64,000 nt of DNA from Christensenella tenuis (GTDB taxonomy: Bacteria > Bacillota > Clostridia > Christensenellales > Christensenellaceae): the NCBI RefSeq assembly GCF_014287795.1, contig NZ_JACOON010000001.1, positions 681,873 to 745,872 on the forward strand, read 5' to 3'. The number at the start of each line of letters is the position of its first letter. Position 1 is the first letter of the stretch. The notes below the pieces were generated by a model. It searched no databases and was not told the DNA's origin. It saw only the letters and a program-made list of their open reading frames with translations. Both the position numbers and the translations under genes were made by a program. Positions 40,908-49,845 of the stretch are shown here, one piece after another.

Positions 40908-40991
40908 TGGTGCGGGCGAAAGGACTCGAACCTTCACGCCTAAGGCACCAGATCCTAAGTCTGGCGCGTCTGCCAATTCCGCCACGCCCGC
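40908..40991 (-). tRNA. tRNA-Leu (TAG)
   Basis: An 84-nt class II tRNA with long variable arm; acceptor GCGGGCG/CGCCCGC, encoded CCA, anticodon loop CTTAGGA giving TAG. First gene of the tRNA operon. Confidence 0.94.
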
Positions 40992-41022
40992 GTATAATAC
41001 GCGTCCGTTGCGCGCAAGAATT

Positions 41023-41052
41023 ATTATAATAGATAAAGCTTAATGTTGTCAA
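41023..41052 (-). promoter_or_regulatory. Promoter of the tRNA operon
   Basis: TTGACA (41052-41047), 18-bp spacer, TATAAT (41028-41023): full consensus hexamers, as expected for a stable-RNA operon. About 30 bases before tRNA-Leu. Confidence 0.85.
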
Positions 41053-41091
41053 GAGAATTCCGACTGAAAAACGATCTTTTTCTGCTAATTT

Positions 41092-41793
41092 TTAAATCAT
41101 GCGCATTCCCGCGCACTGGCTTTCAAGCCGCCGTTTCCGTTCTTTCCAATCCGGCATATGGTCGGAAAGGAAAGCTTTAAATCCGGGGCCGTGATCCGGA
41201 TAAAGCAGATGGGTCAATTCGTGCAATACTACGTATTCAATGCAGTCTGCGGTTGAACACATTAAATAGTAGTTAAAACGGATCGTTCTTTGTGTGCTCG
41301 TGCAGCTTCCCCACAAAGTTCGCATCTTCCGGACTTTAATCACGGGTTTTTCCGCTTCATCCTGCCCCAAAACCGGATACCACTTATTTACGGCATCCCC
41401 AAGATAAGCAAGCGCCTGCTGTACCCACCAATTCTGGAGCACCTCTTTATACTCCTCAGGCCTGCTGCAAAAAATTGTCATATCTTCGCCATTCAGCGCA
41501 ACCCCGGTCCGGCGGTCTTTTACAACCTCCAGCGCATAATTGGTTCCCATAAAAAGGACATGCCCATCATCTGATTTCTGCCGCGGCAGATGATTGATAT
41601 GATTTTCGATCCATGCGCTTTTTGCAGAAACAAACTCCTGTATCCGCCCGCTGCTTACGCCGAAAGGTGCGCTAACGCAAACGCTTCCATCAGAACGGAC
41701 ACGTAAACGAATATTTTTCATCGTTTTTCTTGCCACGCCGACGCTAAGCTCACTGCCGTCCGATAATTTAATTTTCACCATTTCATCGCTCAT
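41092..41793 (-). CDS. YgjP-like zinc metallopeptidase-domain protein (DUF45)
   Basis: A 233-residue protein with the YgjP/DUF45 domain. The zinc motif is HELTHLLYPDHGPGF (HExxH plus a third His, near residue 192), preceded by the conserved MRTLWGSCTSTQRTIRFNYYLM. Activity of the family is unproven. The start is uncertain: ATG 41793 is only 7 bases after an extended -10 (TGCTATAAT), which would make the mRNA leaderless. ATG 41781 in the same frame is the alternative. There is no good ribosome site for either. Confidence 0.85.
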   Translation of the reverse strand: MSDEMVKIKLSDGSELSVGVARKTMKNIRLRVRSDGSVCVSAPFGVSSGRIQEFVSAKSAWIENHINHLPRQKSDDGHVLFMGTNYALEVVKDRRTGVALNGEDMTIFCSRPEEYKEVLQNWWVQQALAYLGDAVNKWYPVLGQDEAEKPVIKVRKMRTLWGSCTSTQRTIRFNYYLMCSTADCIEYVVLHELTHLLYPDHGPGFKAFLSDHMPDWKERKRRLESQCAGMRMI

Positions 41794-41800
41794 ATTGTTT

Positions 41801-41809
41801 ATTATAGCA
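41801..41809 (-). promoter_or_regulatory. Extended -10 promoter of the YgjP-like gene
   Basis: TGCTATAAT on the minus strand, ending 7 bases before the ATG at 41793. Confidence 0.6.
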
Positions 41810-41840
41810 CATCCCATAGAAAAAGGCATCTGAAAAGCGG

Positions 41841-41869
41841 TTGATAAAACATTTCATATTCAGTATAAT
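41841..41869 (+). promoter_or_regulatory. Promoter of murC
   Basis: TTGATA (41841-41846), 17-bp spacer, TATAAT (41864-41869), about 65 bases before the murC start. Confidence 0.8.
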
Positions 41870-41935
41870 ATAAAAGCGCTGATTAACTTTCGCGCGTACC
41901 GGTCAAAATAGCCGGAATGAAATCGGGAGAATCGA

Positions 41936-43318
41936 ATGGATACAAAGTTAATAATTCCTAATGATAAAAAGATACACTTTATTGGAATCGGCGGTTGTTC
42001 TATGAGCGGTCTTGCACAGATCCTGTCGGCCAATGGCTATATGGTAACAGGTTCCGATATGAAAGAGTCGGCGTTTACCCGCCAGTTGGAGCAAAAAGGA
42101 ATTCCCGTTACTTTTGGGCACGATGAAAAAAATGTACACGGCGCAGGCCTCGTGGTATACACCGCTGCAATCAAGCCATATAATCCGGAATATGCCTACG
42201 CGGCGGCGCATGAAATTCCGATGCTTGAACGGTCCAAGTTGTTGGGGTTGATTTCCAGCCACTACGAGCGTGTAGCCTGCATTTCGGGATGCCACGGAAA
42301 GACAACCATCACTTCTATGCTTGCGCTTATCATGCAGCATTCGGAAGAAGACTGCACGGTTCACGTGGGCGGTATGGTCGATTTTTTGTCCGGCGGCGTA
42401 AAAATCGGCACGAATGACGCTTTCATTACGGAAGCCTGCGAATATGTGCGCAGTTTTCTTACATTGCATCCAACGCATATCCTGGTCAACAATATAGACG
42501 ATGATCATCTTGACTGTTATCGTGACATTAACGATATCTTTGATACGTTTGTAGAGTTCATTCAAAAAATGGATGAAAATGGAATCTTGCTATTGAACCA
42601 GTCGGATACGCTCGCTTACCGTCTGAAAGACTATGCACCATGTCGTATCGTTACTTATAATGACGGCCCAAGCAGCGATTGGTATCTGGAATCTCCTGAG
42701 TTTAATGAGCTTGGCTGCGGCAGTGGAACCGTGGTTTGCCGCGGGCAAAAACTGGGAACGCTGGAGCTTACCGTGCCCGGTCTGCATAACCTGCGCAACG
42801 CTCTTGCAGCAACCGCTTTTGCCTTTGAAGTGTTTGGCGTTGATGTCAAAACATCCATCAGCGCGCTCAAAGATTACCGGCTTGCCGGGCGGCGCTTTGA
42901 GCTGGTTGGCGAGCGGGACGGCGTGCGTGTATTTCATGATTATGCACATCATCCAAGTGAGATTTCAGCATGCCTCGAGGCGGCTTCCCTCGTCCCCCAT
43001 CACAAGCTGTGGGTGGTTTTCCAATGCAATTCCTATACGCGTGCACGCACGTTAAAAGATAAATACGCCCAGTGTTTCGGCAACGCGGACGAAGTGCTGA
43101 TGCCTGATATTTATCCCGGGAGAGATACGGATACGCAGGGAATCCACGCGCGCGACGTGGTCGCGGCAATCAACTCCAACTCCTGTTCCTGCATGTATAT
43201 TCCTACTTTTCAAGGAATTAAGGATTATCTTCTCAAAAATTGGAAACCGGGCGATATCGTAATGACGCTTGGCTCCGGGGATATCAATAAGCAGCAAATG
43301 ATCTTTTTCAAAGACTGA
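41936..43318 (+). CDS. murC: UDP-N-acetylmuramate--L-alanine ligase
   Basis: A 460-residue cytoplasmic ligase adding the first amino acid of the peptidoglycan stem. The UDP-binding N-terminus reads IHFIGIGGCSMSGLAQIL; the ATP loop is GCHGKTTITSM (near residue 119; most MurC have GTHGKTT); NNIDDDHLDCY and HDYAHHPSEI are Mur-ligase hallmarks. GGGAG stands 6-7 bases before the ATG. It is monocistronic, outside any dcw cluster, and ends in a perfect palindromic terminator. Confidence 0.95.
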   Translation: MDTKLIIPNDKKIHFIGIGGCSMSGLAQILSANGYMVTGSDMKESAFTRQLEQKGIPVTFGHDEKNVHGAGLVVYTAAIKPYNPEYAYAAAHEIPMLERSKLLGLISSHYERVACISGCHGKTTITSMLALIMQHSEEDCTVHVGGMVDFLSGGVKIGTNDAFITEACEYVRSFLTLHPTHILVNNIDDDHLDCYRDINDIFDTFVEFIQKMDENGILLLNQSDTLAYRLKDYAPCRIVTYNDGPSSDWYLESPEFNELGCGSGTVVCRGQKLGTLELTVPGLHNLRNALAATAFAFEVFGVDVKTSISALKDYRLAGRRFELVGERDGVRVFHDYAHHPSEISACLEAASLVPHHKLWVVFQCNSYTRARTLKDKYAQCFGNADEVLMPDIYPGRDTDTQGIHARDVVAAINSNSCSCMYIPTFQGIKDYLLKNWKPGDIVMTLGSGDINKQQMIFFKD

Positions 43319-43345
43319 AAAAAGCATCCCATGGGATGCTTTTTT
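43318..43345. terminator. Perfect palindromic terminator after murC
   Basis: A 28-bp perfect palindrome centred on CCATGG, with A-run and T-run at its ends; it begins at the last base of the murC stop and serves both converging genes. Confidence 0.93.
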
Positions 43346-43352
43346 CGCTTTG

Positions 43353-44588
43353 TTACTTAAAGTTCCGGGTGAAAATATCACTGTGCTCAAGCAGACTCTC
43401 CACCGTATCAAATCCCATGCGGTGGAGCAGCTCAATCACATAGGGATTATCGATCGGCGTCGGATAAGCCGCACGCGCCCCATATGCCTCTACCTGCTCC
43501 GTCCCTTCTTCCCGGTTAATAAGTGCCTTAGGGCCTCCCACGCAGCCTCCTGTACAACCCATACCTTCAAAAAAATTGGCATTCGTTTTTCCTTCGCGCA
43601 GTGCAGACAACATTTCCTTGCATGCCGGGACGCCATCTGCCTGCTGGGTTCGCACAGTAATTTTTCGGTCAGGATTCAGCCGGTTTACCGTCGCTTTGAC
43701 AGCTTCGCTTACTCCACCCTTCCGTGCATAAATCCGCCCGGCCCGTGAAGAATGATCCTTATCGTCTTCCGGGAGTGCTCCCGGATCTATTTGCGCCGCT
43801 TCAAAAATATCTCGTGCCTCCTGAAAAGTCAGTACGTAATCCACCGCATCCGCAATATCTTGTTCCCGTGCTTCCGCTTTCTTGGCAATACATGGGCCGA
43901 CAAATACCGTCACCGCATCCGGATAAAGCGATTTTATGGCCCTCCCGCATGCAACCATAGGTGAGACTGCGCCGGGCACATGCGGCATTAATTCGTGATA
44001 TATCTTGCGGATCATGGCAATCCACATCGGACAGCAGCAGCTTGTAAGCTGATAATCCGATTCCTGTAGAATGTTTTGATCGAACTCAAGTGCCTCTTTA
44101 AGCGTCAGGATATCTGCAAACAGAGCTACTTCAATCATCCCGTCAAATCCTATTTTTTTAAATGCCGTCCTCAATTTTCCCGGTGTAACAGCTTCGCCAA
44201 GTTGTCCGGTAAAGGCTGGCGCGATCAACGCATAGGCCGGTCCTTTGCGTTCCTGCAAAGCATTGAGCGCAGCAATCACGTCGCGGCTTGCCTTCAGTTT
44301 TTCCCGGTCGCATCCATCTACGCAGGTGCAGCATCCAACGCACTCTTTCGGATCGATTGCAATTCCCTCTTTGCCGTCCGGCCGAATTGCCCCAAATTCA
44401 CATCCATTTACGCAGCTTTCTTGCCGTCCGGGCGGACAATCGCACACACCGACTTTCCATACCAGCGGATATGCATTCGGGTGCAGTAAGCAATCAAGGT
44501 CATCCATATCGCAGTCTTTTTCCCCAACCCGTTCTCCACGCGCCGCTTTCTTAAGCAATCTCCTGTAAATCTCATCAAATGTCGCCAT
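43353..44588 (-). CDS. [FeFe]-hydrogenase-like protein with variant H-cluster motifs
   Basis: A 411-residue iron-sulfur protein. The N-terminus is an 8Fe ferredoxin-like part (cysteines 49-63 and 83-93). The H-cluster domain has L1 as TSCCCP (182-187; standard TSCCP), L2 as GPCIAKK (C233; standard MPC) and L3 as EGMGCTGGCVGGP (C345, C349). All four H-cluster cysteines remain. The variants resemble group B or other non-bifurcating clostridial [FeFe] hydrogenases whose function is poorly known. It is not near hydE/F/G but would need them. The start codon follows GGGGAGGAAT. Either H2 metabolism or sensing is possible. Confidence 0.88.
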   Translation of the reverse strand: MATFDEIYRRLLKKAARGERVGEKDCDMDDLDCLLHPNAYPLVWKVGVCDCPPGRQESCVNGCEFGAIRPDGKEGIAIDPKECVGCCTCVDGCDREKLKASRDVIAALNALQERKGPAYALIAPAFTGQLGEAVTPGKLRTAFKKIGFDGMIEVALFADILTLKEALEFDQNILQESDYQLTSCCCPMWIAMIRKIYHELMPHVPGAVSPMVACGRAIKSLYPDAVTVFVGPCIAKKAEAREQDIADAVDYVLTFQEARDIFEAAQIDPGALPEDDKDHSSRAGRIYARKGGVSEAVKATVNRLNPDRKITVRTQQADGVPACKEMLSALREGKTNANFFEGMGCTGGCVGGPKALINREEGTEQVEAYGARAAYPTPIDNPYVIELLHRMGFDTVESLLEHSDIFTRNFK

Positions 44589-44646
44589 TTATTCCTCCCC
44601 TGTCAGAATATTCTCTCTACTATTTTTTAAACAATTCCCCGCTATT

Positions 44647-44678
44647 AAAACAGCGGCAAGGATGTTTTCCCCGCCGCT
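44647..44678 (-). terminator. Terminator after the glycosyltransferase gene
   Basis: Stem AGCGGC/GCCGCT with a 15-base loop, then GTTTTAAT on the minus strand. Confidence 0.7.
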
Positions 44679-44691
44679 TTATCCTCTCAAG

Positions 44692-45930
44692 TCAACTGAT
44701 ATCCACATCTTCAATCCGATATTTGCTTTGGTGTTCGATGGGTACCCATTCCGTATGAGGCCGGAACAAAGCGCCGAGCGCAATAAACATCATCGTCAGC
44801 AAGAAAATCGGATAAAGCAGGATTCCCCGTACCATCGGTCCAATTCTGCGCCTCTCGAGCTTCAACGTTAAAAACGCCACCAACACACCAAGACCAAAGT
44901 TAAATAGGGATAACGCGAGTATCACCGGCCCTGCAAAAGCTTCAAAACCCGGCATCATCAACATCATCAGGATACTCGCCGCATTGAGCGGCAGTGCAAG
45001 CCCGGTCGCCGGAATAAATAAGATATACCATGCAAGATCAAGCGCTTTCAAATTTCCCTGAAATACCCGCCGCATAATTTGTTTGAAATACAAAGGAATA
45101 CACTGCATTCCTCCCACCATCCAGCGGAACCGCTGTTTGACGGACACGCTGTATTCCGCCGGTTGCTCGTCATAAAACACTGCTTTTCTTGCAGGGATAA
45201 TCTTATGTCCTTTTAAAATTTGTTGAATGGAAAACTCTACGTCTTCCGTGAGGGAATAGGTTGTCCAGCCTTCCCCGCCAAGCGCAGACAGTTTGAATGC
45301 AAAACCCGTGCCTCCCACCATACTGGAAAAGCCGAGCGTATGCCTTGATGTATAATAGAATCTCTGGAGCATCAGCCAATAAATTGAGTAGACTTCGCTG
45401 ATCCACGAATCATGTATATTTTTGGTGTCACGGTAGCCAAGCGCCACATCGGCTCCCGCATTGAGCGCATGGTTCATTTCAGTCAAAAATGCCGGCGATG
45501 CTAAATTGTCCGCATCAAAGATGCACACCGCATCATAATCTTCCGCATATTCGCGCAATAACTTATTGATACCAAAATGAAGGGCATAACCCTTTCCTTT
45601 CTTTTTTTCATTGAACCGCTCGAATACAGTTGCTCCGCACGCCCCTGCAACGTGCGCCGTATGATCCGTACAGTTATCTGCTACTACAAAGATATGATAA
45701 TTTGAATAATCCTGCTTTTTCAGACTATCGATCAGGTTGCCAATCACACGTTCCTCGTTTCGCGCGCAGACCAACACAGCGAAACGGTATTGCCTGGAAT
45801 CTTTGGGTACAAGCGCCCTTGGCTTCGCAAGACCGGCTAGAGTGGTGATAACCATCCAGATCATAATAGGCGCAGAATAAATAGACAGTATGATAACGAT
45901 CCATTTACAGATCTCAAATCCGGGATTCAT
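44692..45930 (-). CDS. Membrane family 2 glycosyltransferase
   Basis: A 412-residue processive-type glycosyltransferase resembling poly-N-acetylglucosamine and hyaluronan synthases. One N-terminal helix is followed by the GT-A domain: VLVCARNEERVIGNLIDSL (near residue 50), CIFDADN (the DAD metal site), LTEDVEF (catalytic TED) and QRFRW (the QxxRW motif). Three or more helices close the C-terminus. The sugar and product are unknown; no export partner (BcsB, PgaA or deacetylase) is next to it. It has its own terminator. Confidence 0.92.
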   Translation of the reverse strand: MNPGFEICKWIVIILSIYSAPIMIWMVITTLAGLAKPRALVPKDSRQYRFAVLVCARNEERVIGNLIDSLKKQDYSNYHIFVVADNCTDHTAHVAGACGATVFERFNEKKKGKGYALHFGINKLLREYAEDYDAVCIFDADNLASPAFLTEMNHALNAGADVALGYRDTKNIHDSWISEVYSIYWLMLQRFYYTSRHTLGFSSMVGGTGFAFKLSALGGEGWTTYSLTEDVEFSIQQILKGHKIIPARKAVFYDEQPAEYSVSVKQRFRWMVGGMQCIPLYFKQIMRRVFQGNLKALDLAWYILFIPATGLALPLNAASILMMLMMPGFEAFAGPVILALSLFNFGLGVLVAFLTLKLERRRIGPMVRGILLYPIFLLTMMFIALGALFRPHTEWVPIEHQSKYRIEDVDIS

Positions 45931-46038
45931 ATCCCCATCCTCCCCGTTTTCCGTCCGTTTCCGGACTTCTGCATTTATTATATCATCTATTCAACAGACA
46001 AATTCTTAAGAAGCACTTAACAAAGCATAAAATTTTGC

Positions 46039-46968
46039 TTATTCCGCAAACAGCGGCGTACTGAAATACCGTTCGGCCGTATCCGGGAGAACGGTAACAA
46101 CGGTTTTTCCCGGGCCGAGCTCTTTTGCAAGCCGCAGGGCTGCCGCTACATTGGTGCCGCTTGATATCCCGCACATGAGGCCTTCCCGCCGCGCAAGATC
46201 CTTCGCTGTGCTGATTGCCTCATCATCTGTCACAATGCAGATATCATCATAAATATCTGTATTCAGATTTTCCGGAATCAGTCCGTCGCCAATACCCATC
46301 TGCAAATGTGTCCCAATGCTTCCTCCCGACAGGATTGCCGCATTTTCAGGCTCTACCGCCCAAATCGTCATGTCCGGATTTTGTGCTTTAAGCACTTCCC
46401 CGATTCCGCTGATTGTCCCACCGGTCCCGACTCCCGAGCAAAAACCATGAATCGGCCCGGATACCTGCTCCAATATTTCAAGCGCCGTGTGATGCCTGTG
46501 CACCATTGGGTTTGCCGGGTTAGTAAACTGTTGGGGAACAAATACATTCGGGTCTTCCTCCTGCATCTCAAGCGCCGTTTGAAGGCACTTTTCAATACAA
46601 GCCCCTATGTTTCCATCATCATGCACAAGTTTTACTGTCGCGCCATAATGCTCCATCAGTTTTTTTCGTTCTTCGCTCACGGAATCTGGCATAATAATCA
46701 CCGTTCGGTATCCTTTCACCGCACCGACAAGCGCAAGGCCAATCCCCTGGTTACCGCTCGTCGGCTCGACAATCACGGAATCCCGGTTCAGGGCGCCCTG
46801 TTTTTCAGCTTCAGCAATCATATTATATGCTGTGCGCGTTTTAATTGATCCGCCAATATTCAGCCCTTCATATTTTACAAGTACCTGCGCGCAGTCTTCC
46901 CCCGCCATCCGGTTCAAACGAATCATAGGCGTATGCCCGACTGCTTCCAGGACGTTATTATAAATCAT
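46039..46968 (-). CDS. cysK: Cysteine synthase (O-acetylserine sulfhydrylase)
   Basis: A 309-residue PLP enzyme forming cysteine from O-acetylserine and sulfide. The PLP lysine is in GGSIKTRTA (residue 43); VEPTSGNQGIGLA is the substrate loop and GVGTGGTISGIG the phosphate cradle. NPGGS is replaced by NIGGS, a small change. AGGAGAA precedes the ATG. It stands alone between the glycosyltransferase and dinB. No regulatory element was recognised. Confidence 0.94.
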   Translation of the reverse strand: MIYNNVLEAVGHTPMIRLNRMAGEDCAQVLVKYEGLNIGGSIKTRTAYNMIAEAEKQGALNRDSVIVEPTSGNQGIGLALVGAVKGYRTVIIMPDSVSEERKKLMEHYGATVKLVHDDGNIGACIEKCLQTALEMQEEDPNVFVPQQFTNPANPMVHRHHTALEILEQVSGPIHGFCSGVGTGGTISGIGEVLKAQNPDMTIWAVEPENAAILSGGSIGTHLQMGIGDGLIPENLNTDIYDDICIVTDDEAISTAKDLARREGLMCGISSGTNVAAALRLAKELGPGKTVVTVLPDTAERYFSTPLFAE

Positions 46969-47057
46969 TAAAAATTCTCCTCATTTTCTAAGCATACCTA
47001 TATATTATATACCTGATTGCCGGGTTTTGGAATAGAGATATTTTAATTCCTCCGGCT

Positions 47058-47086
47058 TTGACACCCAATTGTTACGCACCTATAAT
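47058..47086 (+). promoter_or_regulatory. Consensus promoter of dinB
   Basis: TTGACA (47058-47063), 17-bp spacer, TATAAT (47081-47086): both hexamers perfect. No LexA box was seen, so expression may be constitutive. Confidence 0.85.
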
Positions 47087-47121
47087 ATAATTACACTGAG
47101 GCTGAGAAAGGGGCGTTTTTT

Positions 47122-48384
47122 ATGGATAGGACAATATTGCACTGTGACTGCAATGCATATTATGCATCGGTGGAATGTATTATGCGTCCCGAACTGCAAA
47201 AGATACCCATGGCCGTATGCGGTGATCCAGAAAGCAGGCGTGGTATCATCCTTGCTAAAAATGAACTCGCCAAAGGCTACGGTATCATAACAGCTGAAAC
47301 CGTATGGCAGGCAAAGAAAAAATGTCCGGAACTTGTGCTGGTTCCGCCGCGCCGTGGAGAATATACGAAATATTGCAAATTAATCAATGAGATTTACGCC
47401 GAATATACCAGCAAAGTAGAGGCATTCAGCATCGATGAATCGTGGCTTGATGTGACGGGCAGCCTGCATTTATTCGGTTCGGGAGAAGAAATTGCAAATA
47501 CACTCCGCAAGCGAATTCGGGAAGAGCTCGGGCTTACAATTTCAGTGGGCGTATCCTTTAACAAGGCTTTTGCCAAGCTTGGCAGCGATTATAAAAAGCC
47601 GGACGCCACTACAGTAATTACGCGGGACAATTTTCGCACGATTCTGTTCCCTCTCCCCGTTACGGATATGTTGTACGTCGGCAAAAAAACAGCGGATATC
47701 CTGCAAAAAATTGGTGTGCGTACCATCGGCGCGCTCGCGTCATTACAACGCAGCGAGGTGTCGAAGCTTTTGGGTAAATCCGGCGAACTTGTATGGGAAT
47801 ATGCGAATGGGCTGGATGAAAGCCCGGTGCGTGAGATTGGCCAGTCCGATCCGGTGAAGAGCATCGGGAACAGCATTACTTTTCGGCGAAACCTCCTTGG
47901 GGAAGGCGATATAAGGGCGGGAGTGCTCATGCTTGCAGACAGTGTAGGCGCCCGGCTGCGTAAAACAGGGGTTTATTGCCAAACCGTTCAGGTGCAAATC
48001 AAAGATCCTGATTTCAAGGTTATTTCCCGCCAGAAAACTCTGCCGCGGCCCATCCACCTTACCAAAGACCTCGCGGAAGCAGGGCTTGAGATTATTTTCA
48101 AGGCATGGAATCCGGAAAAACCAATCCGGCTCATTTCCCTCACGGCCGCCGGGCTCACGGAAAGCGAAGAGGGCGGGCAGATTACGTTTTTTGACGCACC
48201 TTCGGTCCGCAGCAAAAAGCAGGAAAAACTCGAAAATACCATTGATGAAATTCGGGGGAAATTCGGCAAGAATGCCGTTTCTTATGCCTCCATCCTCAAG
48301 ACGGATATCGTTTCAAAACGTCAAGGCGATATTCCCCTGTTGTCTGAAAACAAGCCTGATTTTTCGGCAGGAGATGATTCATGA
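47122..48384 (+). CDS. dinB: DNA polymerase IV (Y-family)
   Basis: A 420-residue translesion polymerase. Catalytic motifs: HCDCNAYYASVE (residue 7 on; Asp and Glu for metal), RRGIILAKNELAKGYGI, and FSIDESWLDVT carrying the second metal pair. The helix-hairpin-helix (VGKKTADILQKIGVRTIGALASL) and little-finger domain complete it. The extension after about residue 360 holds a candidate beta-clamp motif (QITFF). The usual PVV in the first motif reads PMAV. AAAGGGG precedes the ATG. Confidence 0.95.
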   Translation: MDRTILHCDCNAYYASVECIMRPELQKIPMAVCGDPESRRGIILAKNELAKGYGIITAETVWQAKKKCPELVLVPPRRGEYTKYCKLINEIYAEYTSKVEAFSIDESWLDVTGSLHLFGSGEEIANTLRKRIREELGLTISVGVSFNKAFAKLGSDYKKPDATTVITRDNFRTILFPLPVTDMLYVGKKTADILQKIGVRTIGALASLQRSEVSKLLGKSGELVWEYANGLDESPVREIGQSDPVKSIGNSITFRRNLLGEGDIRAGVLMLADSVGARLRKTGVYCQTVQVQIKDPDFKVISRQKTLPRPIHLTKDLAEAGLEIIFKAWNPEKPIRLISLTAAGLTESEEGGQITFFDAPSVRSKKQEKLENTIDEIRGKFGKNAVSYASILKTDIVSKRQGDIPLLSENKPDFSAGDDS

Positions 48385-48414
48385 TCTGAAACCATCCGGC
48401 TGCAGGTCATTTTG

Positions 48415-49845
48415 TTATGCGTTATAGGTTCCCGAAGTAATTTTTCCGCCTTTTCCCGTCCAATCAGTATGGCGCGGCGTATCGGGGGCGTCTTCAAGCG
48501 CATACCCATGCGCTCCAAAATAGTCCCGCTGTGCCTGCAGCAGATTAGCTGAAAGTTTACCGGACCGGTATCCGTCAAAAAAGGAAAGCGCGGACGACAT
48601 CGCGGGCAAGGGAATTCCCCGTGCCGCCCCTTCTGCCACTATTTTTCTCAGCGATGGAACCGCCTCATTCAATCGTTTCGTAAATTCCGGAGCCAGCATA
48701 GGGTTTCTAAGCTTGCGTTCCCCAAACGCTTCAATCAGACCGTCGAGCATTCCTGAACGAATGATGCAGCCGCCCCTCCATAGGCGTAATGCAGTCCTGA
48801 GATCAAATTCCCATCCATAGGTTCCCGCTCCCTCCGCAAGGATCATGCATCCTTGCGCATACAAAATAATTTTAGACGCAAGAAGGGCGCTCCTGATTTC
48901 TTCAATCAGGGCTGCACCCGGCATAGCTGCTAGTTCCGGTGCGGGAAACAACTGCGCCGCCCGCTTGCGCTCCTCTTTTTTATTGCTCAGGAAACGGGCA
49001 AACAGCGCTTCCGCTGTGATCGTCGCAGGCACACCCGAGGATGCCGCCTCGATTACCGTCCATTTTCCCGTTCCCTTCTGTCCTGCTACATCGAGGATCT
49101 GCGGAAGCAAATATCGTCCGTTTTCCCTGTATTTCAATATGTCAACAGTAATGGATATCAGGTAGCCTCCGAGCATCCCGGTATTCCATGTGCGGAACGT
49201 CTCCGCCATATCCTCTTGTTTCATGCCCATTCCATCGCACATCATCTGGTATGCTTCACAAATGAGCTGCATCTCGCCGTATTCTATGCCGTTATGTACG
49301 GTTTTGGTCAGGTGCCCTGCCCCATCCGGCCCCAGGTAGGCACAGCACGGCGTACCATCCGGTGCTTTCGCTGCAATTGCGGTCAGGATGTGTTTTACAC
49401 CTTCCCATGCGTCCCGGTCTCCCCCCGGCATCAGGCTCGGCCCGTGAAGCGCCCCCTGTTCGCCACCCGAAACGCCCATGCCAATATAACGTATTTTTTT
49501 CTCATTTAGCATTTTTTGACGGCGGCGCGTATCATGAAAATCAGAATTTCCTCCGTCTATCAGGATATCGCCTTCTGCAAGATACGGAAGTATTTCTTCG
49601 ATCAAACGATCTACGGGCTCTCCCGCCCGAACCATCATCACAATCATACGTGGTGTTTCCAGCTTTTGGGCCAATTCTCCCAAGGATTGTACCGCTTCGA
49701 AGGCGCCGCTTCCATAGGCGGCCATAAAGCGTTGTTCAGCATCCTTATCGATATCGTAAACTGCCACGGAATACCCTTTGCTTTCTATGTTACGTGCAAG
49801 GTTTGACCCCATGACCGCAAGGCCCACCATTCCTATTTGTGCCAT
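48415..49845 (-). CDS. gnd: 6-Phosphogluconate dehydrogenase, decarboxylating
   Basis: A 476-residue NADP enzyme producing ribulose 5-phosphate and CO2. The Rossmann start is GMVGLAVMGSNLARNI; LIDGGNSDFHDT, GMGVSGGEQGALHGPSLMPGG and KTVHNGIEYGEMQLI are substrate-site hallmarks; ILDVAGQKGTGKWT follows. Its start overlaps the acetamidase-like gene by 13 bases, so they are co-translated. As the third gene after KDG kinase, it suggests a route for gluconate or hexuronate-derived acids through the pentose phosphate pathway. Confidence 0.96.
   Translation of the reverse strand: MAQIGMVGLAVMGSNLARNIESKGYSVAVYDIDKDAEQRFMAAYGSGAFEAVQSLGELAQKLETPRMIVMMVRAGEPVDRLIEEILPYLAEGDILIDGGNSDFHDTRRRQKMLNEKKIRYIGMGVSGGEQGALHGPSLMPGGDRDAWEGVKHILTAIAAKAPDGTPCCAYLGPDGAGHLTKTVHNGIEYGEMQLICEAYQMMCDGMGMKQEDMAETFRTWNTGMLGGYLISITVDILKYRENGRYLLPQILDVAGQKGTGKWTVIEAASSGVPATITAEALFARFLSNKKEERKRAAQLFPAPELAAMPGAALIEEIRSALLASKIILYAQGCMILAEGAGTYGWEFDLRTALRLWRGGCIIRSGMLDGLIEAFGERKLRNPMLAPEFTKRLNEAVPSLRKIVAEGAARGIPLPAMSSALSFFDGYRSGKLSANLLQAQRDYFGAHGYALEDAPDTPRHTDWTGKGGKITSGTYNA

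Noticed and set aside
40658..41029. 123-codon plus-strand frame (GDGNRTHIAGLG...) across the tRNA array
   Set aside because: It is antisense translation of tRNA-Gly and tRNA-Leu genes, a well-known false protein.
43353..44588. Standard ferredoxin-hydrogenase (HydA) name
   Set aside because: L1 and L2 motifs deviate from the catalytic group A pattern, so a precise HydA name is not supported.
46969..47121. Possible SOS (LexA) box upstream of dinB
   Set aside because: No GAAC-N4-GTTC-type palindrome is present; only a consensus promoter is seen.
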